Part shown: positions 27,549 to 36,823 of the stretch, in pieces | Layout of the letters: each line of letters opens with the position of its first letter | Position numbering within the stretch: the stretch's first letter is position 1 | From: Clostridiales bacterium Firm_14 | GTDB taxonomy: Bacteria > Bacillota > Clostridia > Saccharofermentanales > Saccharofermentanaceae | Direction: 5' to 3' | Assembly (NCBI GenBank): GCA_001604135.1 | Contig: LVAT01000010.1 | Location: forward strand, 160,031-224,030 | DNA length: 64,000 nucleotides | Position numbers and translations under genes: made by a program | Notes under the pieces: model-generated | Told to the model about the DNA's origin: nothing | The model's database searches: none | Seen by the model: only the letters and a program-made list of their open reading frames with translations

Positions 27549-27869
27549 TGTTTCATTATAAGGGTCATGGGGCGCAACTGCCAAATCATCATAATCCGTG
27601 TGCACATCATTATATATCTCAATTCCAAAAACTGATATAACAGTCCCGTTCTCATAATAACCATAACCATCAGCGTCTACTGCACCTGGCAGCCTGTGTC
27701 GTTGTTCTACTCTATAAATAAATCCAAAGTCAAAGCTTCCATATGCAACTGAACCACCATCAAGATAACTGTACCTGCGGGGGAACAGCATAAAAATAAT
27801 CAACAGGACTATAAGTAATATCACTATAAATTTTTTCTTGTTGAATGTATTTTTATTTGTATTTTTCAA
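27534..27869 (-). CDS. Small membrane-anchored protein; candidate immunity protein 1
   Basis: 111 residues from the TTG at 27869, which has GGGAGGG 6 bases upstream. One transmembrane helix (FIVILLIVLLIIFMLF) and an outer domain with FPRRYSYLDGGSVAYGS, VEQRHR and VFGIEIYNDVHTDYDD, paralogous to 26763-27125. Its last 17 residues differ from the paralogue, and its stop codon lies inside the start of the decayed cassette (TATAATTGATGG), so its tail marks a recombination junction. It directly follows the caspase-like domain, the position expected for a cognate immunity gene; this role is inferred. Confidence 0.7.
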   Translation of the reverse strand: MKNTNKNTFNKKKFIVILLIVLLIIFMLFPRRYSYLDGGSVAYGSFDFGFIYRVEQRHRLPGAVDADGYGYYENGTVISVFGIEIYNDVHTDYDDLAVAPHDPYNETAPYN

Positions 27870-27912
27870 AATAACCCTCCCCAAAGAAGAATAATTCTAG
27901 TTCAGTATACTT

Positions 27913-28599
27913 TTAATACTGTAATGGAGCATATGCTGGCCACCAGAAAAAGTATCTGTATGATTTAACCTCTCTTACACCAATGCCACCCGTTTCTTTT
28001 TCGTAGAACTCCACATAAGCACCAAAGATAGATACACTTTGACCAAGGTCGAGACCTAATTTTTTTAAAATTGGATTAGAATTGAAACCTACTTGATCAG
28101 TCCATGCATAAACCTTTTGTACATTACTTTTCTTAATAAGTTCGTATGCAATACAAGTTGTTGTATTGACAGTTTTATCATCAGAATTCTTGTAAGGATA
28201 TGCTTCAGGCCATGCGCAATAACAAGCTTGGATGTCAAGAATATTAATCTTGCATACTGGATTAACATCATTTATAACATCTTTTGAGTCAATATAACCA
28301 TTACCATCACCATATACAAATTCAAGTCGGTTATTTGCTCCATGAGTAATATAAATCATTTTGTCTACATAAGTATACGCTTTCATATTTGATATCTTTG
28401 CTTTTTCTAAATCGTTTTGAAGCCAATCGAATGTTGATATAGCCAATTTATAAACCGAAAAAACATTTGCTTCCTCATCACCTTTAATTTCACGAAAATA
28501 TTCCTTTGCCCTTTTATAGTAATCTGATCCATTCCACATCTCTAAGACCACTACCTTTTGTCCGATTATTCTAAAAGCATCAAGATATGGTTGACGCAT
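27913..28599 (-). CDS. Caspase-like C-terminal domain of the surface protein, in the -1 frame
   Basis: 228 residues from an internal ATG, but this frame joins the preceding gene exactly if one extra A is read in the A7 run at 28609-28615; it is then the end of a 1085-residue protein. Clan CD (caspase/gingipain-fold) marks: strand QKVVVLEMW (about 14-22), His 86 in [10 protein letters not shown] and Cys 126 in [12 protein letters not shown], the latter like the caspase QACRG, then strand [10 protein letters not shown]. The dyad predicts a cysteine protease, autoprocessing domain or toxin. No ribosome site lies before the ATG, which supports expression by frameshift or fusion rather than alone. 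Confidence 0.65.
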   Translation of the reverse strand: MRQPYLDAFRIIGQKVVVLEMWNGSDYYKRAKEYFREIKGDEEANVFSVYKLAISTFDWLQNDLEKAKISNMKAYTYVDKMIYITHGANNRLEFVYGDGNGYIDSKDVINDVNPVCKINILDIQACYCAWPEAYPYKNSDDKTVNTTTCIAYELIKKSNVQKVYAWTDQVGFNSNPILKKLGLDLGQSVSIFGAYVEFYEKETGGIGVREVKSYRYFFWWPAYAPLQY

Positions 28600-31169
28600 T
28601 TCAGATAATTTTTTTCACCTTCTTTATCTTTACCCATTATAAGATAATTTATTGACCTATTCTTCTCACCCGGCGTAGCATCCTCGCCGTCCAACGCACC
28701 ATCTCCGTCCGAGTCTTTTTCATTAGGATTGGATTTCATGCGGAAAAATACCCATTCATCACCTTGGAAACCCCACCCAGCATACCAAGATCTAATATAA
28801 TATTGGAAAGTGCCAAGCTCAAACGCGTATTTTGAAAGGCACAGTTCACCCATTTCATAACCATCTAATAATCCATCATCATCAGAATCTGGATTATCAG
28901 GATCTGTTCTTACTACTGTACCAATATTAGTAATCATGCCATTTGTTTCTAAGATATCAGGTAATCCATCACTGTCACGATCAGACAGCCTCTCCATATA
29001 CATTTCATATCCTGCAAGGGTATAACTGTTGTTTAAAGCACTTGACTCACCAGCCTGAAGCATTCCACTGCTCCAAGTCTTAACCCAAGCCTCCTGATTG
29101 ATCAGCATGTACTTTGAAAAATGAGTAGTAGTTACTTGGAAATAGTTTCCATAACTAATTAGACAATCTTCTGTATCAAACATAACGTATTGATAGTTTT
29201 CTTCATCGTACCACAATACTCTCATATCATTTTCATCAAAGTCGACGGGATCATAATAGAACCTAATCGTCATTTCATCAAAGTCACCTGTAGTTTCTAT
29301 ATCGATAGGTATGCCGACAAGTGCCTTAATCGAAGCCGTATGCGGATCTGAATCAGAGATGTCTCTAATCTTAGTGTTTTCTTTGATATATCCGCTGATA
29401 TATCCACTTACCTCAACCTTGGTAATTCCCTTGAGTTTTGAGTCAGCTTTAGGATAGAACGTCAATGTCTGACGTCTTTTAATATCGCTGTCTTTCTGTT
29501 TTGGATTACTTCCTAAGCTGATTTCACCAGCATCGCTTATACCGTCATCATCAGTATCGTATTTTTGAGGATCCGTTCCATGCAGATTGACTTCTGCACC
29601 ATCTGTAAGACCGTCAAGATCCGAGTCGCGATTCATAGGGTTAGTACCAAGCTGTGATTCTTTAGTATTGGTTAATCCATCATTATCAGTATCTTTGCTT
29701 CCGTTATCGTCTTTGGTGAGAGGATCAGTTTCCAAGAACAATTCATAGTAATCGTTTACACCATCACCATCTGTATCTTTCTTGTTCTTGTCAGTCCCAT
29801 AGTAATCCTCCAGATCGTCAGGCAATCCGTCTTTATCAGTGTCCTTATCATAATCTATGTCATCAGGAATACCTGTAGGCGCAGCGGTAGGTGAAGGCGT
29901 CGTTGTAACTGTATTTGTTGGCGTAACAGAAACATCCGGTGTCGGAGACGCTGTAGGTGTTGCTGTCACAGAAGGTCCTGGTGTTACTGTTACAACTGGT
30001 GTTGCTGTATTAGAAGGCTTAGCGGTTGGTGTGTTCGTTGCAGTCGGCCTAGGAGAACTTGTAACTGTAGGCTTTGAAGTAGGCGTGTTTGTAACTGTCG
30101 GCTTCTGTGTTGCCGTGGGTTTAGGTGTACTTGTTGAAGTAGGCCTTGCAGTATTAGTGGGCTTAACTGTAGGCGTATTAGTAGCCGTAGGTGTGGACGT
30201 CGGTGAATTTGTAGCCTTGGGAGTAGCTGTCGCACTTGGAGTGGATGTAGCAGTTGGAGTAGATGTCGGTGCCTCTGTAGGTGTGACAGTAATATTCCCG
30301 TTGAAATCCACTTCTAAAACGTCTGCTATTCCGTTCTTGTCCTTATCGTCAGTAAGCTTTAATGCCATCTTCTTGGCTGTAGCAGTAAAGTCTGTAAGTG
30401 TGAAAGATTTCGAAGGATCGTTTGATCCACCCTGGATTCCAATCCTGTAAGACTGTCCCTTCGCGATGTTCTGGTTGTTTCCGTCGTTAGTGATCTTGTA
30501 TGTTCCGTCTCCGTTATCAGTAAACACAGAAGAATCAGCCTGCGTTATAAGCCTGTTGGCACCAAAGGTTATCGTCCAGTCTCTGATAGTCTCTTTCGTT
30601 TTATTTGTAAGGATTAGTGCCCCATTAAAGCCTGAAGACCAGTTGGAGTACTCCTCATACTTGTACTTGAGATCACCGCTCTTTAACGTGACTGTCTCTG
30701 TATTAAGGAGATAGAAAGTTGGCATATCCTCTATCTCGCTTCCATCTTTATAAGAAGCGGTAAAGCCAACAGTTACGGATTGACCAGGTTTGATATCCTG
30801 ATTCCAGTCGTTATTGCCTATGGTATAAAGGTTATCCTTGCTCTCTATAACACGGCAGTTAAAAGGATTCTCTATTTTGTAATTAAAATCAAATGTGAAA
30901 TACCAGTCGTGGATAGTTTCCGTTCCTGTATTCTTGAACTTGATCTCGATATTGGAATGACCTGACCACTTGTTAGTAGTCTTCACTTCAGCAGTAAAAT
31001 CCGCTTCTTCCACGCTTCGGTATGAACAATCAGCAGTAGGGTTTTCGCCCGCATAATTGATAGTGGTATCTGCTTTAACAGTTTTTCCGAAGCTTTGCGG
31101 AATGAATGTGGTGACAATAGATGTGCACAAAACACATGCCAATACTTTAAGGCATCTTGAATCTAACAT
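28566..31169 (-). CDS. Secreted CBM2 and calcium-repeat surface protein (toxin-like body)
   Basis: 867 residues in its own frame. Signal peptide 1-33; two cellulose-binding CBM2-like domains at about 55-160 and 165-270 ([34 protein letters not shown]); a Pro/Thr linker at 295-435; thrombospondin type 3-like Asp-rich repeats at 439-562 ([18 protein letters not shown]), a beta-rich domain to about 690 ending HFSKYMLIN, and further DSDGLPD repeats to 845. GGGGAGGAATTTAAT precedes the ATG. The frame ends soon after an A7 run, while the -1 frame continues into the caspase-like domain. Such bodies present C-terminal toxins or enzymes at the cell surface. AT-rich compared with flanks, suggesting transfer. 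Confidence 0.8.
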   Translation of the reverse strand: MLDSRCLKVLACVLCTSIVTTFIPQSFGKTVKADTTINYAGENPTADCSYRSVEEADFTAEVKTTNKWSGHSNIEIKFKNTGTETIHDWYFTFDFNYKIENPFNCRVIESKDNLYTIGNNDWNQDIKPGQSVTVGFTASYKDGSEIEDMPTFYLLNTETVTLKSGDLKYKYEEYSNWSSGFNGALILTNKTKETIRDWTITFGANRLITQADSSVFTDNGDGTYKITNDGNNQNIAKGQSYRIGIQGGSNDPSKSFTLTDFTATAKKMALKLTDDKDKNGIADVLEVDFNGNITVTPTEAPTSTPTATSTPSATATPKATNSPTSTPTATNTPTVKPTNTARPTSTSTPKPTATQKPTVTNTPTSKPTVTSSPRPTATNTPTAKPSNTATPVVTVTPGPSVTATPTASPTPDVSVTPTNTVTTTPSPTAAPTGIPDDIDYDKDTDKDGLPDDLEDYYGTDKNKKDTDGDGVNDYYELFLETDPLTKDDNGSKDTDNDGLTNTKESQLGTNPMNRDSDLDGLTDGAEVNLHGTDPQKYDTDDDGISDAGEISLGSNPKQKDSDIKRRQTLTFYPKADSKLKGITKVEVSGYISGYIKENTKIRDISDSDPHTASIKALVGIPIDIETTGDFDEMTIRFYYDPVDFDENDMRVLWYDEENYQYVMFDTEDCLISYGNYFQVTTTHFSKYMLINQEAWVKTWSSGMLQAGESSALNNSYTLAGYEMYMERLSDRDSDGLPDILETNGMITNIGTVVRTDPDNPDSDDDGLLDGYEMGELCLSKYAFELGTFQYYIRSWYAGWGFQGDEWVFFRMKSNPNEKDSDGDGALDGEDATPGEKNRSINYLIMGKDKEGEKNYLKCVNHILMLLE

Positions 31170-31230
31170 ATTAAATTCCTCCCCATAAAAGCTTAAAGCC
31201 TTCTAAAGCCTAACAAGGGAAGAAATATCA

Positions 31231-31264
31231 ATTCTACCTTAACTAATAAATTAGTTAGTAGAAT
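31231..31264. repeat. Palindrome upstream of the toxin-like gene
   Basis: ATTCTAC..AACTAAT and ATTAGTT..GTAGAAT are inverted around AA. It sits between the divergent surface-protein and MFS genes and may be an operator. Confidence 0.5.
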
Positions 31265-31416
31265 TTAACCTTTTCGTTTTGTGCAATCTGCAGCCATCAC
31301 AACCCGAGGCCCGCGATTTAAGAAACATTTAAGAATTATCCAAGGAATATCTCAAGATTTACCTCACCCCGCGCGATAGAGTATAGTCAGAAAACTTGAT
31401 AAGGCGGTCGTTCAAA

Positions 31417-32682
31417 ATGACGAAGACAAATAACAATTACGGAAGATTCCTCCTGCTCTGGGCAGGCGAATTCATATCATCAATCGGCGGCGGACTTACG
31501 AGCTTCGGCTTAGGCCTTTATATCTTCCAGAAGACGGGAAGCGCAGCAGACATGGCGCTCCTTACGCTCCTGGGATTCCTCCCCGCTTTGCTTCTCAGAG
31601 TACCGGCGGGCGTTCTTGCAGACCGCTATGACAGACGTCTTCTCATGATGATCGGCGACGGCCTTTCCGGACTTGGCGTTCTCTTCATCCTCATCTGCAT
31701 GCTTCAGGGCGAAGCCGCGCTCTGGCAGATATATCTCGGCACCACTGTAAGCTCGGTTTTCTCGGCACTTCTGGAACCCTCTTATACAGCAACGATCACA
31801 GACCTTCTCACCAAGGAACAGTACTCAAAGGCTAACGGCCTTGTATCGATGGCAGGTTCTTCAAGATATATCTTCTCGCCTATCATCGCAGGATTCATCC
31901 TTGCAGTAAGCGACATCAAGCTGATCCTCATCATCGACATCGGCACATTCTTCCTTACAGTCGTTGCCGCAGCCGTTGTAAGAGCAGGAATCAAGACAAG
32001 CGTTAAGAGAGAACCTGAGCCGTTCTTCAAGAGCATGAAGGAAGGCTGGGCTGCAGTTACAGCCAAGAAGGGACTCATCGTTCTCGTAGTAGTTTCTTCC
32101 CTGATCTGCCTCTTCATGGGAGTATTCCAGGTATTGGGCGAGCCTTTTGTGCTCTCATTCGCTGACTCGAAAACGTTAGGAATTGTTGAGACGGCAGCAG
32201 CTTCAGGCATGCTCGTAACAAGCATCCTCTTGGGAATCAGAGGCATCAAGAAGCACTTCGTAAGAGCGCTCTGGGTGGGCCTTGCAGTATCAGGCGTCGG
32301 AATGGCGATGTTCGCTGTTTTCAAGAACCCGGTTATCATATGCTCATTCGGATTCTTATTCTTCGCAGCACTTCCGTTCGCAAATAACAGCCTGGATTAT
32401 CTTGTAAGGACCAACATTCCCGACGAGCTTCAGGGCCGTGCATGGGGCTTTCTGGGATTCATCTCACAGCTCGGATATGTAGCCGCATATTCATTGAGCG
32501 GCATTACCGCTGACGTGATCGGAAAGGCAACGGGAAAAGGCGTCGGCGCAGGGTCTTCGATCACGATCATCGGCGCCGGGATCTGCCTTGTGATCGTAGC
32601 GCTCTTCATGTCGAGAATAAGGAAGATAAGAGAGCTCGAGAACACCGAAGAACCCGCTCCGGCGCTGGCTGAAACAGCCTGA
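31417..32682 (+). CDS. MFS exporter
   Basis: 421 residues from the ATG at 31417, with AAGGCGG 9 bases upstream; an earlier TTG is unlikely. Twelve hydrophobic segments and the motif A-like LADRYDRRLLMMIGD between segments 2 and 3 mark a major facilitator of the EntS/macrolide efflux type (MFS_3). It pumps small molecules out by proton exchange. The substrate is unknown. It is divergent from the toxin-like gene and no regulator is adjacent. Confidence 0.85.
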   Translation: MTKTNNNYGRFLLLWAGEFISSIGGGLTSFGLGLYIFQKTGSAADMALLTLLGFLPALLLRVPAGVLADRYDRRLLMMIGDGLSGLGVLFILICMLQGEAALWQIYLGTTVSSVFSALLEPSYTATITDLLTKEQYSKANGLVSMAGSSRYIFSPIIAGFILAVSDIKLILIIDIGTFFLTVVAAAVVRAGIKTSVKREPEPFFKSMKEGWAAVTAKKGLIVLVVVSSLICLFMGVFQVLGEPFVLSFADSKTLGIVETAAASGMLVTSILLGIRGIKKHFVRALWVGLAVSGVGMAMFAVFKNPVIICSFGFLFFAALPFANNSLDYLVRTNIPDELQGRAWGFLGFISQLGYVAAYSLSGITADVIGKATGKGVGAGSSITIIGAGICLVIVALFMSRIRKIRELENTEEPAPALAETA

Positions 32683-32812
32683 ATCCATTCAGAACAGCCT
32701 GTAATTTCCGTCCCGGCGGAAATAAAGATATTGCACTTTCTTAATAAAATAATGTAAAGACTCCGCTTTTGGCCCTGTGATAAAATTAGGGTACGTTAAC
32801 GGAGGGCATCTG

Positions 32813-34426
32813 ATGGATCTTTTTAAGGTTTTTATTTGTGAAGACGAGAGTATCGTGCGCGAGGGACTTCGCGACATGATCCCGTGGGAGAAGTACGGCT
32901 TCGAGTTCGTGGGCGACGCGCCCGACGGCGAGATGGCCCTGCCCATGATCAGAAAGCTTAAGCCCGATGTCCTCATCACCGATATCACAATGCCCTTCAT
33001 GGACGGCCTCTCACTTAGCAAGACCGTCACGAAGGAACTTCCGAATATCAAGATCATCGTTATTTCCGGCTACAGCGATTTCGAGTACGCCAGGAAAGCT
33101 ATCGAGATCGGCGTCGAGCAGTATCTCTTAAAGCCTGTCACCAAGACCGACATGATCAACGCGCTTGAAGGCGTGCGCAAGAAGATCACTGAAGAGAACG
33201 AACAGAAGGACTACGTTAAGCTCTACGAGCAGGAGTTCAAGAAGTTCGAGAGACTTACGCACAGGGTATTTTTCGAGAAGCTCGTAGAAGGATCAATGTC
33301 GGTGCAGGAGATTTATGAGGAAGCGGACAAGCTCCACCTGAACCTCTCCGCCGATGCTTATAACATCGTCATCTTCTCTATCAGGGACTTAGACCAGTCG
33401 ACATATTCCGACAACGCATCGGGCGTTACGGAGAGCCTATTAAACCAGTTCATGCAGTACCCGGATTACATCATCTTCAGATGCAATCTCTTCTCATATG
33501 CCGTGCTCATCAAGGGCGATGAGGAGAGCGTTACGCGCATGGAGGATAAGTGCGTCAAGATGATCAGGCAGCACTGTGAAGAGACTCCGTCGCAGCTCGA
33601 CTGGCATGTTGCTGTCGGCGCGCCCACCAACAGACTCAGCGGACTTTCTTCTTGCTATCAGGATGCTAACAGGGCATTTGCATACAGACACATCTTCCCT
33701 AATCAGCACATCTTCACGTCTGAGCAGCTGAAGACAGAGCAGTTCGTAGCAAACGAGAGCGAGATCCATCAGATCGATGCAGGCAAGTTCGATCCGATGA
33801 TCATAAGATATTTCGTGCAGACAGGTACAGGCGCAGAAGTCGAGACATTTGCTGACGACTACTTAAAGAGCGTCGAAGCGAGCGTCAATTCTATCCTGTT
33901 CCGCTATTACCTTTTGGTAAGCATCAGGGTCAATGTCGAGCTTGCGCTTAAAGAAGCAAATGTCGATTCGGAGCTCATCGCATCAAGCCTTCCGACGTTC
34001 GACACGAACATCCAGGCAGATGAAGTCAAAGGCTATCTCATCGATGCTCTTACGATCGCAATAAAGATGCGCGATGCCGAAGCGCAGAAGCGCGGCAATG
34101 ACATCATCAACAATGCCGTAGATTACATCAACGAACATTATGCGGACGAGGATATCTCTCTTGATTCCGTTGCAGAAGAGATCAACATCAGCGCGAACTA
34201 CTTAAGCGCCGTCTTCTCCAACAAGGTCGGGTTATCCTTCGTCGAATACATCACTAAGAAGAGAATGGCCAAGGCAAAGATCCTTCTGCGCAATACGAGC
34301 AAAAAGTCAGGCGAGATCGCCAATGAGATCGGATACAAGGATCCCAGATATTTCTCTTTCGTATTCAAGAAGAACCAGGGATGCACGCCGAGCCAGTACA
34401 GAAACGGGGAAATTCCTGAAGAATGA
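32813..34426 (+). CDS. YesN-type response regulator with AraC output domain
   Basis: 537 residues from the ATG at 32813, preceded by GGAGGG. Receiver domain 1-125 (CEDESIVREGL, phosphorylated Asp in DVLITDITMPFMDG, K in LLKPV), a middle linker of about 300 residues with helices, and an AraC/XylS DNA-binding domain at about 435-532 (two helix-turn-helices; SLDSVAEEINISANYLSAVF). Its stop overlaps the kinase start. The genes to its right suggest it activates the sugar importer operon. Confidence 0.92.
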   Translation: MDLFKVFICEDESIVREGLRDMIPWEKYGFEFVGDAPDGEMALPMIRKLKPDVLITDITMPFMDGLSLSKTVTKELPNIKIIVISGYSDFEYARKAIEIGVEQYLLKPVTKTDMINALEGVRKKITEENEQKDYVKLYEQEFKKFERLTHRVFFEKLVEGSMSVQEIYEEADKLHLNLSADAYNIVIFSIRDLDQSTYSDNASGVTESLLNQFMQYPDYIIFRCNLFSYAVLIKGDEESVTRMEDKCVKMIRQHCEETPSQLDWHVAVGAPTNRLSGLSSCYQDANRAFAYRHIFPNQHIFTSEQLKTEQFVANESEIHQIDAGKFDPMIIRYFVQTGTGAEVETFADDYLKSVEASVNSILFRYYLLVSIRVNVELALKEANVDSELIASSLPTFDTNIQADEVKGYLIDALTIAIKMRDAEAQKRGNDIINNAVDYINEHYADEDISLDSVAEEINISANYLSAVFSNKVGLSFVEYITKKRMAKAKILLRNTSKKSGEIANEIGYKDPRYFSFVFKKNQGCTPSQYRNGEIPEE

Positions 34427-35859
34427 AGCTGCCGCCCGACAGGTTGAACAAGAACACGGTACAGGGAAAGATGTACCGTCTTATGCTTCAGATGTTTATT
34501 CCTATCTCGGTAATACTCGTCAGCATTTTCGTAATGCTCCTGACGCGTAATCTCATTTATGCATCGGTATCCGGCAACATCGTAAAGGTATCGGGCTTCA
34601 ACCAGAAGTTCAAGCAGGAGATCGATGAGCAGATGTATTTCTACGTAACCGGCTACAGCGATGAGATGCCGTGGGACGACGTCGAATCCGCAAGATCGCT
34701 TGCCGAAGACCTTCTTAAAAACACATCCAATCCCAACGGCCGCAAAGCCATGACGAGCGTTCTCTCGCTCTGCGACAAGCTCGGCTCTTATATGCGCAAC
34801 ATCGAGAGCACCACGAGCTACGACGAACGCATGGAGCAGCTCGACAAGAATATCTACATCACGACGGGTCTCATCGAAGACTACATGTATTCCTACCTCT
34901 ATTACGAGGCCGGCGAGATGGCGAGCATCCAGAAGCAGATCGATTTCTGGCTCACGGTAGAAGTCGTCTTCGTCGTACTCGTCATGATCGTAATAATCCC
35001 TCTGGTCTTAAGCCGTGCCGTCAAGCTCTCGAAAAGCATCACTGACCCGATCGTTGCCATGAACAGCCGCGTTAAGGAGATCGGTGACGGAGACTTAAGC
35101 CCGCACACGCCCGTCGAGACCGACGATACCAGCATGACTTTGCTCTCCACCGGTATCGAGGACATGGCGGCAAGACTTGATAAGCAGATCGAATTAAACC
35201 GCCAGGAGCAGATCAAGCTCCGTGACATTGAGCTCTCGCTTATTCAGGCCCAGATCAATCCTCACTTCCTTTACAACACTCTGGACGCGATAGTCTGGCT
35301 CATCGAGATCGGCAAGAACGATCAGGCTGAGCAGATGGTAACGAGCCTGTCGTCATATTTTCGATCATTCTTAAGCGACGGTAAGGACATCGTCACAGTC
35401 GCTGAAGAAAAGCAGCACATCCAGAGCTACCTTGAGATCCAGCAGGTAAGATACAGGGACATCATGGAATTCGAGATCGACATTGATCCTTCCATCGAAG
35501 ATACGAAGCTTCCCAAAATGACTTTGCAGCCTCTGGTCGAGAATGCCATCTACCACGGCCTGAAGCCCAAGCGCGGCAAGGGCAGGATCGTCGTTACCGG
35601 AAACCGCGAAGACGATAAGATCATCCTTAAGGTGACCGATACCGGTCTTGGCATGGACAGCGAAGAACTGGAGAGCTTAAAGACCCGTGTGCTTAACGAA
35701 GACACGACAAGCTTCGGCCTAACGTCTTCTTACAAGAGACTTAAGATCCTTTATGGCGATGCATGCAGATTCGACATCGAGAGCAAACCCCGGGAAGGAA
35801 CTTCAATCAGCATCGAGATACCCGGAAAGGCGGACATAGATAATGAGACGATTCTTTAG
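34423..35859 (+). CDS. YesM-type sensor histidine kinase
   Basis: 478 residues, overlapping the regulator by ATGA. Two transmembrane segments (about 20-42 and 170-192) frame an extracellular sensor, then HAMP, the LytS/YesM-type phosphorylation site AQINPHFLYNTLDAIVW, and HATPase (PLVENAIYHGLKPKRGKG, GLGMDSEEL). It phosphorylates the AraC-type regulator. The gene next to it encodes a sugar-binding lipoprotein that could supply the ligand signal to its outer domain. Confidence 0.92.
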   Translation: MKLPPDRLNKNTVQGKMYRLMLQMFIPISVILVSIFVMLLTRNLIYASVSGNIVKVSGFNQKFKQEIDEQMYFYVTGYSDEMPWDDVESARSLAEDLLKNTSNPNGRKAMTSVLSLCDKLGSYMRNIESTTSYDERMEQLDKNIYITTGLIEDYMYSYLYYEAGEMASIQKQIDFWLTVEVVFVVLVMIVIIPLVLSRAVKLSKSITDPIVAMNSRVKEIGDGDLSPHTPVETDDTSMTLLSTGIEDMAARLDKQIELNRQEQIKLRDIELSLIQAQINPHFLYNTLDAIVWLIEIGKNDQAEQMVTSLSSYFRSFLSDGKDIVTVAEEKQHIQSYLEIQQVRYRDIMEFEIDIDPSIEDTKLPKMTLQPLVENAIYHGLKPKRGKGRIVVTGNREDDKIILKVTDTGLGMDSEELESLKTRVLNEDTTSFGLTSSYKRLKILYGDACRFDIESKPREGTSISIEIPGKADIDNETIL

Positions 35860-36823
35860 TATCCTGCTTTGCATTTCAATGATCATCTGCATGGCCGGCT
35901 GCACCGGGACCAGAGCAACTGAACCTGCAAACAACAATGTCTACGTGATCGGATTCTCACAGGTAGGATCCGAATCAGACTGGCGCGTCGCAAATACCAA
36001 ATCCATGACCGCCGCATTTGCAGACGATCCGGATTACGAACTCGTCATGGAGAACGCAAGACAGGAACAGGAGAACCAGTTCACCGCGATCCGCCGCTTC
36101 ATCCTCGAAGGCGTCGACTTCATAATCATCGCGCCCACTGTCGAGGAAGGCTGGGAGACGATCCTGGCCGAGATCAAAGAAGCAAATATTCCGGTAATCA
36201 TTATGGACAGATCCGTCGCGGTTGAAGATGAGAGCCTGTTCCTCACGAACATCGGTTCCGACTTCCTCCACCAGGGCAACCTCGCCGTAAAATGGCTCGA
36301 AGGCGAGATCCCTGCCGACAAACAGGCAAAGATCCTTCACCTCCAGGGAACCATCGGCGCGACAGCGCAGATCATGAGAACAAAGGCTCTTGAGGATGCG
36401 GTAACACAGCATTCCAACTGGGAGATAACAGGCCAGCTCTATGGCGACTTCACGGAAGCAAAAGCCTATGAGGTCATGACCGAATATTTAAAGACCAACA
36501 AGGACATCGATGTCCTCTATTCCGAGAACGACAACATGACCTTCGGCGCCATGAGAGCGCTTAATGAGGCAGGCATCTCATACGGCAACGGCGGCCAGGT
36601 GAAGATCATCACTTTCGACGCCACCAAAGAAGCCCTGCAGTATTGCCACGACGGCAAGATCAACCTCTGCGTCGAGTGCAATCCCCTGTTCGGCCCGAGA
36701 GTCAAAGAGCTCATTGAGAAGTACAGAAACGGCGAGGAGATCCCCAAGCACGTTTACGTCGATGAATCTGCATATACAACGCAGAACATCACTCAGGATT
36801 TCGTCGATTCGAGAGCGTACTGA
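35843..36823 (+). CDS. Sugar-binding lipoprotein of a three-component sensor
   Basis: 326 residues. Lipobox MAGC near residue 16. The mature protein is a periplasmic-binding-protein fold of the LacI/ribose type (PF13407-like): VIGFSQVGSESDWRVANTKS, FIIIAPTVEEGWETI, VIIMDRSVAV, FLTNIGSD. It overlaps the kinase gene by 17 bases, so the kinase, the regulator and this protein form one unit, like XylFII-LytS/YesN in Clostridium. It probably senses a furanose sugar outside the cell. The stop codon shares TGATCA with the convergent repressor. Confidence 0.88.
   Translation: MRRFFSILLCISMIICMAGCTGTRATEPANNNVYVIGFSQVGSESDWRVANTKSMTAAFADDPDYELVMENARQEQENQFTAIRRFILEGVDFIIIAPTVEEGWETILAEIKEANIPVIIMDRSVAVEDESLFLTNIGSDFLHQGNLAVKWLEGEIPADKQAKILHLQGTIGATAQIMRTKALEDAVTQHSNWEITGQLYGDFTEAKAYEVMTEYLKTNKDIDVLYSENDNMTFGAMRALNEAGISYGNGGQVKIITFDATKEALQYCHDGKINLCVECNPLFGPRVKELIEKYRNGEEIPKHVYVDESAYTTQNITQDFVDSRAY

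Noticed and set aside
27437..27670. Separate 77-residue gene
   Set aside because: Its first half is a shadow of the small membrane protein gene; its second half is the 5' part of the decayed cassette.
30010..30290. Short tandem repeats that could pass for a CRISPR-like array
   Set aside because: The units are irregular in length, keep the codon frame and encode the Thr/Pro linker; there are no unique spacers.
29857..30450. Plus-strand ORF of 197 codons, Val/Gly-rich
   Set aside because: It is the antisense of the Pro/Thr-rich linker of the CBM2 protein; its regular Val-Gly pattern comes from the repeated codons. No ribosome site.
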